DNA of 9,432 nt from Paracoccaceae bacterium (GTDB lineage Bacteria; Pseudomonadota; Alphaproteobacteria; Rhodobacterales; Rhodobacteraceae), in contig JAAEZW010000056.1 in the NCBI GenBank assembly GCA_018222665.1, positions 1-9,432 on the forward strand, written 5' to 3'. The translations under genes were made by a program, and so were the position numbers. The notes beneath the pieces were generated by a model that saw only the letters and a list, made by a program, of their open reading frames with translations, made no database searches and was not told where the DNA came from. Of the stretch, positions 1-7,434 are shown piece by piece (position 1 is the stretch's first letter; every line of letters begins with the position of its first letter).

Positions 1-235
1 CATCTAATGCGGTCTGTGCCGAGGCATCTACGGTTGATTGGTCCACCGCGAAAAATACACGATCCCCAATCGATTGCTGGAAATATGCGGGTGAGGCCGG
101 ATTGCTGGGATCACCTTGTGCATTCGCTGCGCCACTGCCGTTTGGGCCGCCACACATACCGCTAAAGCCATTTTGTGAACAGGCGCCCAATGCGACCATG
201 GCCAAAATCAAAGTTACTCTTTTCAAGTGTTTCAT
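1..235 (-). CDS. pal: Pal, peptidoglycan-associated outer-membrane lipoprotein (N-terminal part, cut by window edge)
   Basis: This is the start of Pal, the outer-membrane lipoprotein that binds peptidoglycan through an OmpA-like domain and is moved by TolA and TolB during cell constriction. Only the first 78 codons are inside the window; the frame stays open to base 1. The start gives MKHLKRVTLILAMVALGAC, a short basic and hydrophobic signal with a lipobox (LGAC), so the mature lipoprotein would begin at Cys19. A Gly/Asn/Ser/Pro-rich spacer follows. The segment GDRVFFAVDQST then matches the first strand of the OmpA-like domain of alphaproteobacterial Pal. A good ribosome binding site (AGAGAGG) lies 5 nt upstream of the ATG. 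The gene follows tolB after 54 nt on the same strand. The identification rests on the lipobox, the OmpA-strand motif and the tol context; the peptidoglycan-binding residues lie outside the window. Confidence 0.9.
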   Translation of the reverse strand, partial: MKHLKRVTLILAMVALGACSQNGFSGMCGGPNGSGAANAQGDPSNPASPAYFQQSIGDRVFFAVDQSTVDASAQTALD

Positions 236-289
236 AACTGCCTCTCTTTTATCAAAAGCCTAGCACATATTTAGATAGCGATCAAAGCC

Positions 290-1600
290 CTAGCGCCGCA
301 GCGGCGACCATGTGGGGTCAGACCCACCAGACGGCGTTGCCACGCGCTGTAAATTGCGCCCAGACACGTCAACGGAATAAAGGTTGGACACGCCACCAAC
401 ACCTTGGGTTTCGCGTGTAAACATGATCACGCGGCCATTTGGGGACCATGTCGGACCCTCATCTAAAAAGGACGCCGTCAGCAAACGTTCCTCTGAACCA
501 TCCGTGCGCATCACCCCAATATGAAAGCGCCCGCGACTTTGTTTGGTAAACGCAATCATATCGCCACGTGGTGACCAAACTGGTGTCCCATAGCGACCAT
601 CCCCAAAACTGATGCGTTTGATCCCCTCACCATTCACATTCATGACATAGAGTTGCTGTGATCCTGAACGATCACTTTCAAATACAATCTGTCTGCCATC
701 TGGTGAAAAACTGGGGGCTGTTTCGATGGATGGTGCAGATGTTAAACGGCGTGCCTGTCCCGAGCGCAACGACATTAAAAAAACATCCGTGTTCCCGCCT
801 TGTTCCTGCGAATACACAATTTGCGTTCCATCTGGTGAAAAACGTGGCGCAAAACTGGTTGTACCAACGGTGCTTTGCAGCAGTTTACGCCGTTTGTTAC
901 GCAGGTCCATTTGATAGATCCGAGGGAACCCTGTTTCGTAACTGGTGAACAATACACTTTGCCCATCTGGCGCGATGCGCGGCGCAAGCACCAGATGCGC
1001 ACCATCATCAAGATATTCCAATTGTTCCCCATCATAATCCATAATCGCCAATCGCTTGCGACGTTGTCCCTTGGAACCGCTTTCGGCAACGAAAACCACG
1101 CGACTGTCGAAATATCCGCTTTCGCCTGTGATGCGGCTATAAACTTCGTCGGCAACTTTATGGGCCATACGGCGCCAGTCGGACGTTTTGCCTTTAAACT
1201 GCAATCCTTTGCCGTATTCTTGCCCCGCGAATACATCATGGATGCGGAAACTTACCTTCAATTCATCCCCGCTGCCCGTGGCAACGGCACCTGTGATCAG
1301 AACTTGTGCATTGATCGCCTTCCAATCCGCATATTCCACAGGGGCGTTCAGGCTGGAAATTTTGCCGATATGGGCGCGTTCATCCAATGCGCGAAACAAT
1401 CCTGTGCGCATCAAATCCATGCTCAGAACCGAAACGATATCACCAGAAAGTTCCATCGCACCTCTGTCCTGCGCGATAAATCGGGGGGCCGCGAATGGCA
1501 TAGGTTCGATTACCCCATCCGTAATCTCGATCCGCAAGGGCTGCGCCACGGCACCTGCCCCCATCAACAATGCAAGAATTAGCGTTAAAATACGGAACAT
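290..1600 (-). CDS. tolB: TolB, periplasmic beta-propeller protein of the Tol-Pal system
   Basis: TolB is the periplasmic adaptor that cycles between Pal and TolA. The 436-residue product is of normal family length. Residues 1-19 form a Sec signal peptide with an AVA|Q cleavage site. The mature N-terminus ([14 protein letters not shown]) is the flexible stretch that contacts TolA in the family. An alpha/beta N-terminal domain covers about residues 25-165. It is followed by the C-terminal propeller with repeated WD40-like S-P-D-G turns near residues 210 (APDG), 254, 299, 343 (SPRG) and 386 (SPNG), and a final TWSPL near 430. The ATG overlaps the tolA stop by one base (TAATG). A strong GAGGA site sits 7 nt upstream inside tolA, so translation is probably coupled. 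No truncation or oddity is seen. Confidence 0.97.
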   Translation of the reverse strand: MFRILTLILALLMGAGAVAQPLRIEITDGVIEPMPFAAPRFIAQDRGAMELSGDIVSVLSMDLMRTGLFRALDERAHIGKISSLNAPVEYADWKAINAQVLITGAVATGSGDELKVSFRIHDVFAGQEYGKGLQFKGKTSDWRRMAHKVADEVYSRITGESGYFDSRVVFVAESGSKGQRRKRLAIMDYDGEQLEYLDDGAHLVLAPRIAPDGQSVLFTSYETGFPRIYQMDLRNKRRKLLQSTVGTTSFAPRFSPDGTQIVYSQEQGGNTDVFLMSLRSGQARRLTSAPSIETAPSFSPDGRQIVFESDRSGSQQLYVMNVNGEGIKRISFGDGRYGTPVWSPRGDMIAFTKQSRGRFHIGVMRTDGSEERLLTASFLDEGPTWSPNGRVIMFTRETQGVGGVSNLYSVDVSGRNLQRVATPSGGSDPTWSPLRR

Positions 1601-2706
1601 TATCTTTTCCTCATTTCACTGGGATCAAATTTGATTTCGACATAACGCCACTGATCATATTTGTCCTTTGGTAAATCATAACCATCTTTTTGGCATCTTA
1701 GAATTGCGCGGCGCCCTGCCTGAAACGCCACATTGGCATCCGATTGATTACCCCCTTCAAATCCGATCATTTCAAGCGAGCTTGCCACAACTTTGCCATC
1801 GGACTGCATTTCCATCGCAATCGTAACGGTCACATTCGCAGCGCGTGAACCCACGTTCACAGACCAGCAATTTGAAACCTGATTGCGAAAGGCATCCCTT
1901 TCACCACCCGTCAGTGGCGGACCAGATTTTTTGGCGGGTTTGGGCTTAGACGCTTCTAGCGTCTCGTTTTGCATTACGTCCAGCAAAATATCATCAAGGT
2001 TTGTTTCGGCCGTCTCTGTTGGTGGTGTTGGTTTGAAATTTGAGGGGCGCAACATAGGGCGCGGTGAGGATTGCCTCTTGGCATCCTCTTTCTTAGCCTC
2101 AGTTATAATCTCACTGCTGGCGGCTTCGGGCGCGGTGGTTTCTTTGACCTCTGGCACATCCTCAACTGGGGGTTCGGTGGCGTCGGCGGGCACAGTGGCC
2201 TCTTGGGTGACATCATCAACAATCGCCGGTTGTTCGGGCGGGGCCACGGGGGTGGGCGCAACCCGATTGGCCTGAATTGGGGCGCTATCTGTTGAGGCAT
2301 CGGGCAACATCATGGCCGTTTCGATCTGTGGCGCGGGGGGTTGCACATCCGGTGTTGTGATATCGGGCGTGGGCACCACCAATGGCTCCACAGGTTCGGG
2401 TGGGGTGATTTCCTCGGCCACAGGTTCGGGTTGCTCAGGCTCGCTTTGATCAATGTCTTGATCTGTTTGTTCTGCCAATGTCGGAATCATATCTGTGTCT
2501 TCCGATGGCTCTAGCGCTGTCAAATCAAACTGCGGAACCTCGGGCACCTGATCTGATGCGATCATCGCCTGAAATTCGGCCTCGGATAAGACAGAGACAT
2601 TGTTGAACACAATGTCCTGATCCTTGGGTGTGAACATACCCCCAAAAAGCGCCCAACCGATAAGTCCAGCATGCGCAATCCCTGATATTACATATCCTGC
2701 CTGCAT
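1600..2706 (-). CDS. tolA: TolA, inner-membrane anchored energy transducer of Tol-Pal
   Basis: TolA transmits proton-motive-force-driven motion from TolQR to TolB and Pal in the outer membrane. The 368-residue protein has one N-terminal membrane segment (about residues 5-25), including the [16 protein letters not shown] stretch with the conserved Ser and His pair used for TolQ contact. A long linker (about 60-265) is rich in Pro, Glu, Asp, Thr and Val, and turns basic at 204-225. A compact C-terminal domain (about 266-368) begins [15 protein letters not shown] and carries two cysteines (280 and 338) that could form a disulfide. The linker differs from the Ala/Lys-rich long helix of Escherichia coli TolA and looks disordered. 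The start lies 9 nt after the tolR stop, with an AAGGA site about 12 nt upstream. The weak overall similarity typical of TolA is offset here by the tolQ-tolR-tolB context. Confidence 0.93.
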   Translation of the reverse strand: MQAGYVISGIAHAGLIGWALFGGMFTPKDQDIVFNNVSVLSEAEFQAMIASDQVPEVPQFDLTALEPSEDTDMIPTLAEQTDQDIDQSEPEQPEPVAEEITPPEPVEPLVVPTPDITTPDVQPPAPQIETAMMLPDASTDSAPIQANRVAPTPVAPPEQPAIVDDVTQEATVPADATEPPVEDVPEVKETTAPEAASSEIITEAKKEDAKRQSSPRPMLRPSNFKPTPPTETAETNLDDILLDVMQNETLEASKPKPAKKSGPPLTGGERDAFRNQVSNCWSVNVGSRAANVTVTIAMEMQSDGKVVASSLEMIGFEGGNQSDANVAFQAGRRAILRCQKDGYDLPKDKYDQWRYVEIKFDPSEMRKR

Positions 2707-2715
2707 CGACGCGGG

Positions 2716-3180
2716 CTATCCTTCGGATCCGTCAAAGGCAGGACCACCAACGTCCGTGACCAAACCTATGTTCGAAAACCCACCCGCATTCAATGCGCCC
2801 ATCACCTGAACCACGCGTTCATAAGGAATGGCCCCATCTGCCCGTAGGAAAATTTTATCGTTTTGACGTTCTGCGGCAACCGCGCGCAATTTCGCAATCA
2901 GCGTGCTTTCTTCGATTTCTGCGGATTGGATTAGGATCTGGCCCTCAGCCGTCAGGGTCACCGTCAATGGTTCCTGTTGATCACTGGGCAACGAATTTGC
3001 CGCTGTTTTGGGCAATTCAACAGGCACGCCCACCGTCAACATTGGGGCCGAGACCATAAAGATGATCAACAAAACCAACATCACATCCACAAAGGGCGTG
3101 ACGTTGATTTCCGCCATCGGCGTGCTGCGACGGCGGCGACGTCCCTTTTGCCCTTGGCTTTTGATAACGCCTGCACCCAT
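2716..3180 (-). CDS. tolR: TolR, ExbD/TolR-family inner-membrane protein
   Basis: TolR pairs with TolQ to form the proton-driven motor of the Tol-Pal system. It has 154 residues, close to the usual length. A short cytoplasmic N-terminus with an Arg-rich run (14-18) precedes the family signature PMAEINVTPFVDVMLVLLI. Asp32 in this signature is the membrane-embedded acidic residue equivalent to E. coli TolR Asp23 and would carry the protons. One transmembrane helix spans about 30-50. The periplasmic part holds the ExbD-like fold, with KIFLRADGAIPYERVVQVM near 109-127. Only one base separates the ATG from the tolQ stop, and the ribosome site (GGA, 8 nt away) is weak, so coupling to tolQ translation is likely. 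Confidence 0.97.
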   Translation of the reverse strand: MGAGVIKSQGQKGRRRRRSTPMAEINVTPFVDVMLVLLIIFMVSAPMLTVGVPVELPKTAANSLPSDQQEPLTVTLTAEGQILIQSAEIEESTLIAKLRAVAAERQNDKIFLRADGAIPYERVVQVMGALNAGGFSNIGLVTDVGGPAFDGSEG

Positions 3181-3181
3181 G

Positions 3182-3877
3182 TCAGCTGTCCAATTCGCGG
3201 CTTAGGATTGTTGCGAATTCATCTGCAAAACTTTCATACCCCGCAACAATGCGATCACAATCGCCGCTAAGTTTGTTATAAAAAATCACGGCTGGGATGG
3301 CAGCCAATAGGCCAAGACCCGTCGCCAACAGCGCCTCGGCAATACCCGGGGCCACAACCGCAAGGTTTGTGTTCTGCTGGGCTGCAATTTCGATAAAGGC
3401 ATTCATGATGCCCCAAACGGTTCCAAACAACCCAATAAAGGGGGCAATCGATCCAATGGTGGCAAGGATCGTCAAACCCGATTGCAGATCATCAGAGGCC
3501 CGCAACACCGCAACATCCATGGACCGTTCAACACGGCTTTGTACCCCTGCGATCAGTTGACCATCTGATTTTTGGCTGCGTTCCCATTCGGTCATGCCTG
3601 CGACAAACACACTTGCCGAGTAGCCTTTGGGTGAACTGCCCAATTCTTTGTACAGCAAGTCCAGCGGTTCGCCCGACCAAAACGCGCGGTCAAACTGTGC
3701 GGCTTCTTTGCGGGCACCACGGTATTTGATGTGACGTTGAAATATAATCGACCATGACCAAAAAGAGGCCAAGATCAACAACAACATCACAATTTTAACG
3801 GTTAGGGTTGCGCGCAAAAACAACGCCCAGAACGAAAAATCGACCTGGTGCGCCAACTCAAGGGCTTGTGTTTCCAT
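3182..3877 (-). CDS. tolQ: TolQ, MotA/TolQ/ExbB-family proton channel
   Basis: TolQ is the multimeric inner-membrane subunit that surrounds TolR and TolA and converts proton flow into motion. The 231-residue product has the expected three membrane segments: about 18-46, 136-162 (TILATIGSIAPFIGLFGTVWG) and 172-200 (APGIAEALLATGLGLLAAIP). A large cytoplasmic loop lies between the first two. The Gly/Thr/Pro pattern in segments two and three is the MotA/TolQ/ExbB signature; Thr153 and Thr186 are candidate channel threonines. An AGGA site 4 nt before the ATG supports the start. The gene opens the tolQRAB-pal run after a 96-nt gap downstream of ybgC, the largest gap in this gene train, so an internal promoter there is possible. 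Confidence 0.97.
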   Translation of the reverse strand: METQALELAHQVDFSFWALFLRATLTVKIVMLLLILASFWSWSIIFQRHIKYRGARKEAAQFDRAFWSGEPLDLLYKELGSSPKGYSASVFVAGMTEWERSQKSDGQLIAGVQSRVERSMDVAVLRASDDLQSGLTILATIGSIAPFIGLFGTVWGIMNAFIEIAAQQNTNLAVVAPGIAEALLATGLGLLAAIPAVIFYNKLSGDCDRIVAGYESFADEFATILSRELDS

Positions 3878-3905
3878 AATATCCTGCTCATCACATTCTG
3901 GCCTT

Positions 3906-3928
3906 TATGGCTCTTTGAGGGAACCATA
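3906..3928 (-). other. Hairpin in the ybgC-tolQ intergenic gap
   Basis: On the minus strand, TATGGTTC and GAGCCATA pair over 8 bp (one T-G wobble) around a 7-nt loop, about 29 nt before the tolQ start. No T-run follows on either strand, so it is not a standard intrinsic terminator. It could be an RNA processing or stabilising stem in the ruv-ybgC-tol transcript, or a protein-binding palindrome. I found no convincing -35/-10 pair in the 96-nt gap; the best TTGTTG (3954-3949, minus) has only a weak partner. Confidence 0.4.
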
Positions 3929-3973
3929 GACGAACTAAAGCAAGAAACCAACAAATATGCGATCACGAATGTA

Positions 3974-4375
3974 TTATTTCACCATATCGGCAACGACATG
4001 CCGAAGGGCGTCGGGCAAGCGTAGGGGCTTGCCCCCTTCGCCCAAGGCGACCAATGTGATTTCTGAACGGAACAAAACCACGTCCTGACGCAGAACCAAT
4101 TGGCCCAGCACCAAACGTGCGGGCGTCATTGAAATCGGCGTGGTTTCAACGATCAAATCATCTTCAAAAACGGCAGGGGCAATATAATCGGCCTCGACAC
4201 GGCGCACGGCAAACACGATTCCTTGCGCCTTCATTGCACCTTGATCCACGCCAATTTCACGCACCCATTCACTGCGCGCGCGTTCAATGAATTTAAGATA
4301 ATTTGCGTAATAAACGATCCCTGCCAAATCGGTATCTTCGTAATAAACACGGACAGGAAAACGATGGGGGGTCAT
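3974..4375 (-). CDS. ybgC: YbgC, hotdog-fold acyl-CoA thioesterase associated with Tol-Pal
   Basis: YbgC proteins hydrolyse acyl-CoA thioesters in the cytoplasm and are commonly encoded just ahead of tolQ. The chosen start gives 133 residues, the normal family length. The reading frame extends further upstream, but that ATG lies inside the preceding gene. The chosen ATG is one base after the previous stop and has an AAAGGA site 8 nt upstream. The hallmark YYEDTDLAGIVYYANYLKF (11-29) contains the catalytic Asp16 of the 4-hydroxybenzoyl-CoA thioesterase class, followed by the conserved ERARSEW helix (31-37). The residue after GIVY is Tyr, where E. coli YbgC has His. The fold continues to a typical beta-rich C-terminus. 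The substrate cannot be told from sequence. Confidence 0.95.
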   Translation of the reverse strand: MTPHRFPVRVYYEDTDLAGIVYYANYLKFIERARSEWVREIGVDQGAMKAQGIVFAVRRVEADYIAPAVFEDDLIVETTPISMTPARLVLGQLVLRQDVVLFRSEITLVALGEGGKPLRLPDALRHVVADMVK

Positions 4376-4376
4376 G

Positions 4377-5060
4377 TCATGCATCCTTTGGCAAACGGGC
4401 AAACAGGCGCAGCGCATGTGATGCATCCTGCGCCATCACGGGCAGAACGGGATCATAGGCCGCGCGGATCACATCCGCCACCTCGGCCCGCAGAACCGTG
4501 TGACCATTAGGAGCAATCGCAAGGGGCGATTGATACTGAAACGCGCGATCTGACCACAAAAGAAAGGATTGCACCACCTGCATCAGGAACAATGCATCAG
4601 CCGACATTTTGGACAATTGTTTGTCCATACGCACAAATACAAAACAGGCCTTAATCGCACCCTGATCATCAAAGCGAAACGAACGATATTGCTGTGACTC
4701 TGCCGCCTGCAGGCGCCCAACCAAATCATTCAGATTTGGCATAATACGGTCCAAATCCGGAACGGCCAACAATTCATCCCAATCGCGGATGAAAAAGAAC
4801 ATCAAATTCGTTCCCAATTCAGGATCCGTTTCTGCAATCGGGTGACCGACCATGGCGCAAGTCACCTCAATCGCGCCCTTGAGCGTTGCGATCGACTGAT
4901 CCTCTATCCCAAAGGCGATTGGTGCGATGGGACGGCTCCAGCGGGCGAAAAAGTAACTGTCGTCTGAACGTGAAAAAAAGCGTTCGACATCATTGGGCGT
5001 CATGTTTTGCGGCACTCCGAATTGTGTTTGCAAAGCGCTATATCGGGTTTCCCGCGGCAT
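4377..5060 (-). CDS. Uncharacterised soluble protein between ruvB and ybgC
   Basis: I do not recognise a characterised family for this 227-residue protein. It shows no signal peptide and no membrane segment, so it is probably cytoplasmic. It looks alpha/beta. A segment reading FFARWSRPIAPIAFGI (37-52) is followed by a helix and strand pattern ending GTNLMFFFIRDWDELL. A second strand block KACFVFVRMD precedes a hydrophobic helical stretch. The W-x-x-P strand followed by a helix ending in GHPI faintly resembles DUF2927-type proteins, but this is only an impression. It begins 24 nt after the ruvB stop, in the same frame, and ends one base before ybgC, so it is in the operon and under coding constraint. 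The first ATG has only a distant AAGG (about 17 nt). The ATG at 5003-5001 has GGAG 11 nt upstream and could be the true start, giving 208 residues. Confidence 0.8.
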   Translation of the reverse strand: MPRETRYSALQTQFGVPQNMTPNDVERFFSRSDDSYFFARWSRPIAPIAFGIEDQSIATLKGAIEVTCAMVGHPIAETDPELGTNLMFFFIRDWDELLAVPDLDRIMPNLNDLVGRLQAAESQQYRSFRFDDQGAIKACFVFVRMDKQLSKMSADALFLMQVVQSFLLWSDRAFQYQSPLAIAPNGHTVLRAEVADVIRAAYDPVLPVMAQDASHALRLFARLPKDA

Positions 5061-5084
5061 GGCAAAGGGGGGATGTGCCTTATG

Positions 5085-6104
5085 TTACTGAAACAGATCG
5101 GTTTGCCCCTTTGGCATTGGCAGACCCAAATGATCCCACCCACGCTGCGCCAACATGCGCCCCCGCGGGGTGCGTTGGATCAAACCCTGCTGCAACAGAT
5201 AGGGTTCAATCACCTCTTCCAATGCATCGCGGCTTTCAGAAAGTGCCGCGGCCAATGTTTCAATCCCAACAGGTCCACCAGAATAATGTTCCGCGATCAG
5301 GCGCAGGTACCGCCGATCCGCCCCATCCAGACCCAAATCATCCACGGAAAGACGTGTTAATGCGTGATCTGCCAATGTTTTCGTAACGGTGCCGTCCCCA
5401 TCAACCAATGCAAAATCCACAACACGGCGCAATAAACGCCCCGCAATGCGCGGTGTGCCACGCGCACGGCGTGCAATTTCGCGTGCGCCCTCATCATCCG
5501 CGGGCGCGCCCAGTTTTCGGGCATTGCGGGAAACGATCTGATAAAGTTCATCTTCGGTGTAAAATTGCAGCCGAGTTGGAATACCAAACCGATCGCGCAA
5601 CGGCGTGGTCAACAACCCCAAGCGCGTTGTTGCCCCGATTAGGGTAAAGGGTTGTAATTCAATCCGAACGGTGCGTGCGGCGGGCCCTTCACCGATCACG
5701 AGGTCCAGTTCAAAATCCTCCATCGCGGGATAAAGAACCTCTTCTACAACAGGGTTTAAGCGATGAATTTCATCGATAAACAGCACATCCCGCGCCTCTA
5801 GGTTTGTGAGGATCGCGGCCAAATCGCCCGCTTTGGCCAAGACGGGGCCAGAGGTCATTTTGAAATTTACACCCAATTCGCGGCTGATGATCTGGGCCAG
5901 CGTGGTTTTACCCAAACCAGGTGGACCATAAAACAGGGTGTGATCCATTGCCTCGCCGCGTTGGCGGGCCGATTGAATAAAGACGCGCAAATTTGCACGT
6001 GCTTCGGCCTGCCCCGTGAATTCATCCAACGCCTGTGGCCGCAGGGCGCGATCGGCATCCTCGGGCAGCGGATCAGGGCGCATCATCGGATCAGAACTTT
6101 CCAT
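5085..6104 (-). CDS. ruvB: RuvB, Holliday-junction branch-migration AAA+ ATPase
   Basis: RuvB is the hexameric motor that pumps DNA through the RuvA-bound Holliday junction. The 339-residue product is full length. Walker A is GPPGLGKT (60-67), Walker B is LFIDEIH (108-114), and sensor 1 and the arginine-finger region read [18 protein letters not shown] (157-174, candidate finger Arg170). Sensor 2 is [13 protein letters not shown] (215-227). The C-terminal winged helix holds [15 protein letters not shown] and RTPRGR. The ATG follows the ruvA stop by 3 nt, with an AAGGGA site 6 nt upstream. It reads on the same strand as ruvC and ruvA and is most likely cotranscribed. All catalytic motifs are intact. 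Confidence 0.98.
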   Translation of the reverse strand: MESSDPMMRPDPLPEDADRALRPQALDEFTGQAEARANLRVFIQSARQRGEAMDHTLFYGPPGLGKTTLAQIISRELGVNFKMTSGPVLAKAGDLAAILTNLEARDVLFIDEIHRLNPVVEEVLYPAMEDFELDLVIGEGPAARTVRIELQPFTLIGATTRLGLLTTPLRDRFGIPTRLQFYTEDELYQIVSRNARKLGAPADDEGAREIARRARGTPRIAGRLLRRVVDFALVDGDGTVTKTLADHALTRLSVDDLGLDGADRRYLRLIAEHYSGGPVGIETLAAALSESRDALEEVIEPYLLQQGLIQRTPRGRMLAQRGWDHLGLPMPKGQTDLFQ

Positions 6105-6107
6105 ATC

Positions 6108-6785
6108 TTATCCCTTTGGCGCCATAAGTTTCAGGGCGGCGCGAATGACACCTGATGTATCAGTTTCAGGCGCATCCGCCATGACTCGGGCCACTGCCGC
6201 GGCCGCTTCTGACGGTGAATACCCAAGGTTTTGCAGCGCTGACAGCGCATCTGCCTGTGCATTCGTTTGTATCGCAACAGGTTGTGGTGTTGGCGCAGGC
6301 TGCGGCGCGGCAGGTGCGTCCGCTTCGATCACGTCATCCGTAACGGCAGCGAGGGTTGCAGATTGCCCTGCCATGGCCATAACGGTTGGGGCCTTGTCTT
6401 TTAGTTCGATAACAACCCGCTGTGCGGTTTTTGGGCCAACGCCCTTGGCCGCCTTGATTGCATTCCAATCGCCCAGTGCGATTGCGCGACTTACCCCATC
6501 TGCGCCCAGTGCCCCAAGGATGGACAGAGATGCCTTGGCCCCGATCCCCTGCACAGACATCAACAGACGATGCCACTCTTTTTCGACAAGGGTTGGGAAA
6601 CCAAACAACTGAAGCAAATCTTCACGCACCACCAAATCGGTATAAAGCGCAACCGCCTCTCCGACCGAGGGCAGCGCAGCAAGTGTGCGATCAGAGCAAT
6701 AAACCATGTACCCGACCCCACGCACATCGAGCAGAATGTGATCGTCAGAGCGATAATCAATACGTCCCGAGAGCTTACCGATCAT
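6108..6785 (-). CDS. ruvA: RuvA, Holliday-junction recognition subunit
   Basis: RuvA forms the tetramer that binds the four-way junction and loads RuvB. The start giving [10 protein letters not shown] is chosen because it matches the family N-terminus and overlaps the ruvC stop as ATGA. Longer in-frame starts would lie inside ruvC. The protein has 225 residues. An OB-fold domain (1-64) includes the [10 protein letters not shown] pin region. Two helix-hairpin-helix motifs follow, VQGIGAKAS (78-86) and [10 protein letters not shown] (114-123). An Ala/Pro-rich linker covers about 133-177, and the C-terminal RuvB-contact domain (178-225) contains [12 protein letters not shown]. No strong ribosome site precedes the ATG, so translation is probably coupled to ruvC. 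Confidence 0.97.
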   Translation of the reverse strand: MIGKLSGRIDYRSDDHILLDVRGVGYMVYCSDRTLAALPSVGEAVALYTDLVVREDLLQLFGFPTLVEKEWHRLLMSVQGIGAKASLSILGALGADGVSRAIALGDWNAIKAAKGVGPKTAQRVVIELKDKAPTVMAMAGQSATLAAVTDDVIEADAPAAPQPAPTPQPVAIQTNAQADALSALQNLGYSPSEAAAAVARVMADAPETDTSGVIRAALKLMAPKG

Positions 6786-7285
6786 ATTGCTTTCGCCAAT
6801 GCGGCCTCCCACGCGCCAGAGGAGCGTGCATAATGGGCATGACAAAGTGCAATCGCCAAGGCATCCGCCGCATCCGCACCTGCAATGTTCACACCTGGCA
6901 ATTGCAAGCGTACCATGTGGTCAATCTGACCTTTATCCGCATGCCCCACGCCAACGATGGTTTTTTTCACTTTGTTCGGGGCGTATTCCGCAACCGTAAT
7001 ACCCGCCTGCGCAGGCACCAACAATGCAATCGCACGGGCCTGACCCAATTTTAGCGTGCCAACACCATCTTTGTTCACAAAGGTATTTTCGACAGCAGCC
7101 GCGTCAGGTTGATATTGACGAACGACATCGGTCATTTGCGTATAAAGCGATACAAGCCGCGTTGCCAAATCCTCGCCCGAACTGTGACAGACCCCATTGG
7201 CCACATGCGTGATTCGGCTTCCAACCGCCTCAATCACGCCCCATCCCATGTTCCTCAATCCTGGATCGACGCCCAAAACGCGCAT
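6782..7285 (-). CDS. ruvC: RuvC, Holliday-junction resolvase
   Basis: RuvC is the dimeric RNase H-fold endonuclease that cuts Holliday junctions symmetrically after RuvAB branch migration. The 167-residue protein has all four catalytic acids at the same numbers as E. coli RuvC: Asp7 ([12 protein letters not shown]), Glu66 (AAVENTFV), and Asp138 and Asp141 ([16 protein letters not shown]). The [12 protein letters not shown] helix near 114-125 is also typical. A GGGGA site lies 4 nt before the ATG. It is the first gene of the minus-strand ruv run, and a promoter candidate sits directly upstream. It is divergent from the DUF1127 gene. Confidence 0.98.
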   Translation of the reverse strand: MRVLGVDPGLRNMGWGVIEAVGSRITHVANGVCHSSGEDLATRLVSLYTQMTDVVRQYQPDAAAVENTFVNKDGVGTLKLGQARAIALLVPAQAGITVAEYAPNKVKKTIVGVGHADKGQIDHMVRLQLPGVNIAGADAADALAIALCHAHYARSSGAWEAALAKAI

Positions 7286-7315
7286 GTCGTCCCCTTTTTT
7301 ATCATTTTGTTAGCA

Positions 7316-7343
7316 ATTAGCACAAAACAAGAACACTTGCCAA
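7316..7343 (-). promoter_or_regulatory. Candidate housekeeping promoter for ruvC
   Basis: On the minus strand, TTGGCA (7343-7338) matches five of six bases of the -35 consensus. After 16 nt, GCTAAT (7321-7316) matches four of six bases of the -10 consensus. Transcription would begin near 7309, leaving a short leader with the ruvC ribosome site. The placement is good, but the region is AT-rich, so chance matches are possible. Confidence 0.4.
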
Positions 7344-7434
7344 TCTCTAATTCCGATACCCAATTGCGACCAAACGAAATACGTTTTCGCCGCAACGCAG
7401 AGATTTACGACCTAAAACATGTCATTTTCGTCAT

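Noticed and set aside
875..1582. Open frame of 235 codons on the plus strand inside tolB
   Set aside because: It is a shadow of tolB; the composition looks like antisense coding sequence and no motif is recognisable.
4376..4426. Longer N-terminus of YbgC starting inside the preceding gene
   Set aside because: The extra residues overlap the upstream coding region, lack family resemblance, and the downstream ATG has the better ribosome site and matches family length.
6786..6845. Longer N-terminus of RuvA starting inside ruvC
   Set aside because: RuvA proteins begin at MIGKLSG-like sequence, and the ATGA overlap with ruvC is the usual coupling arrangement.
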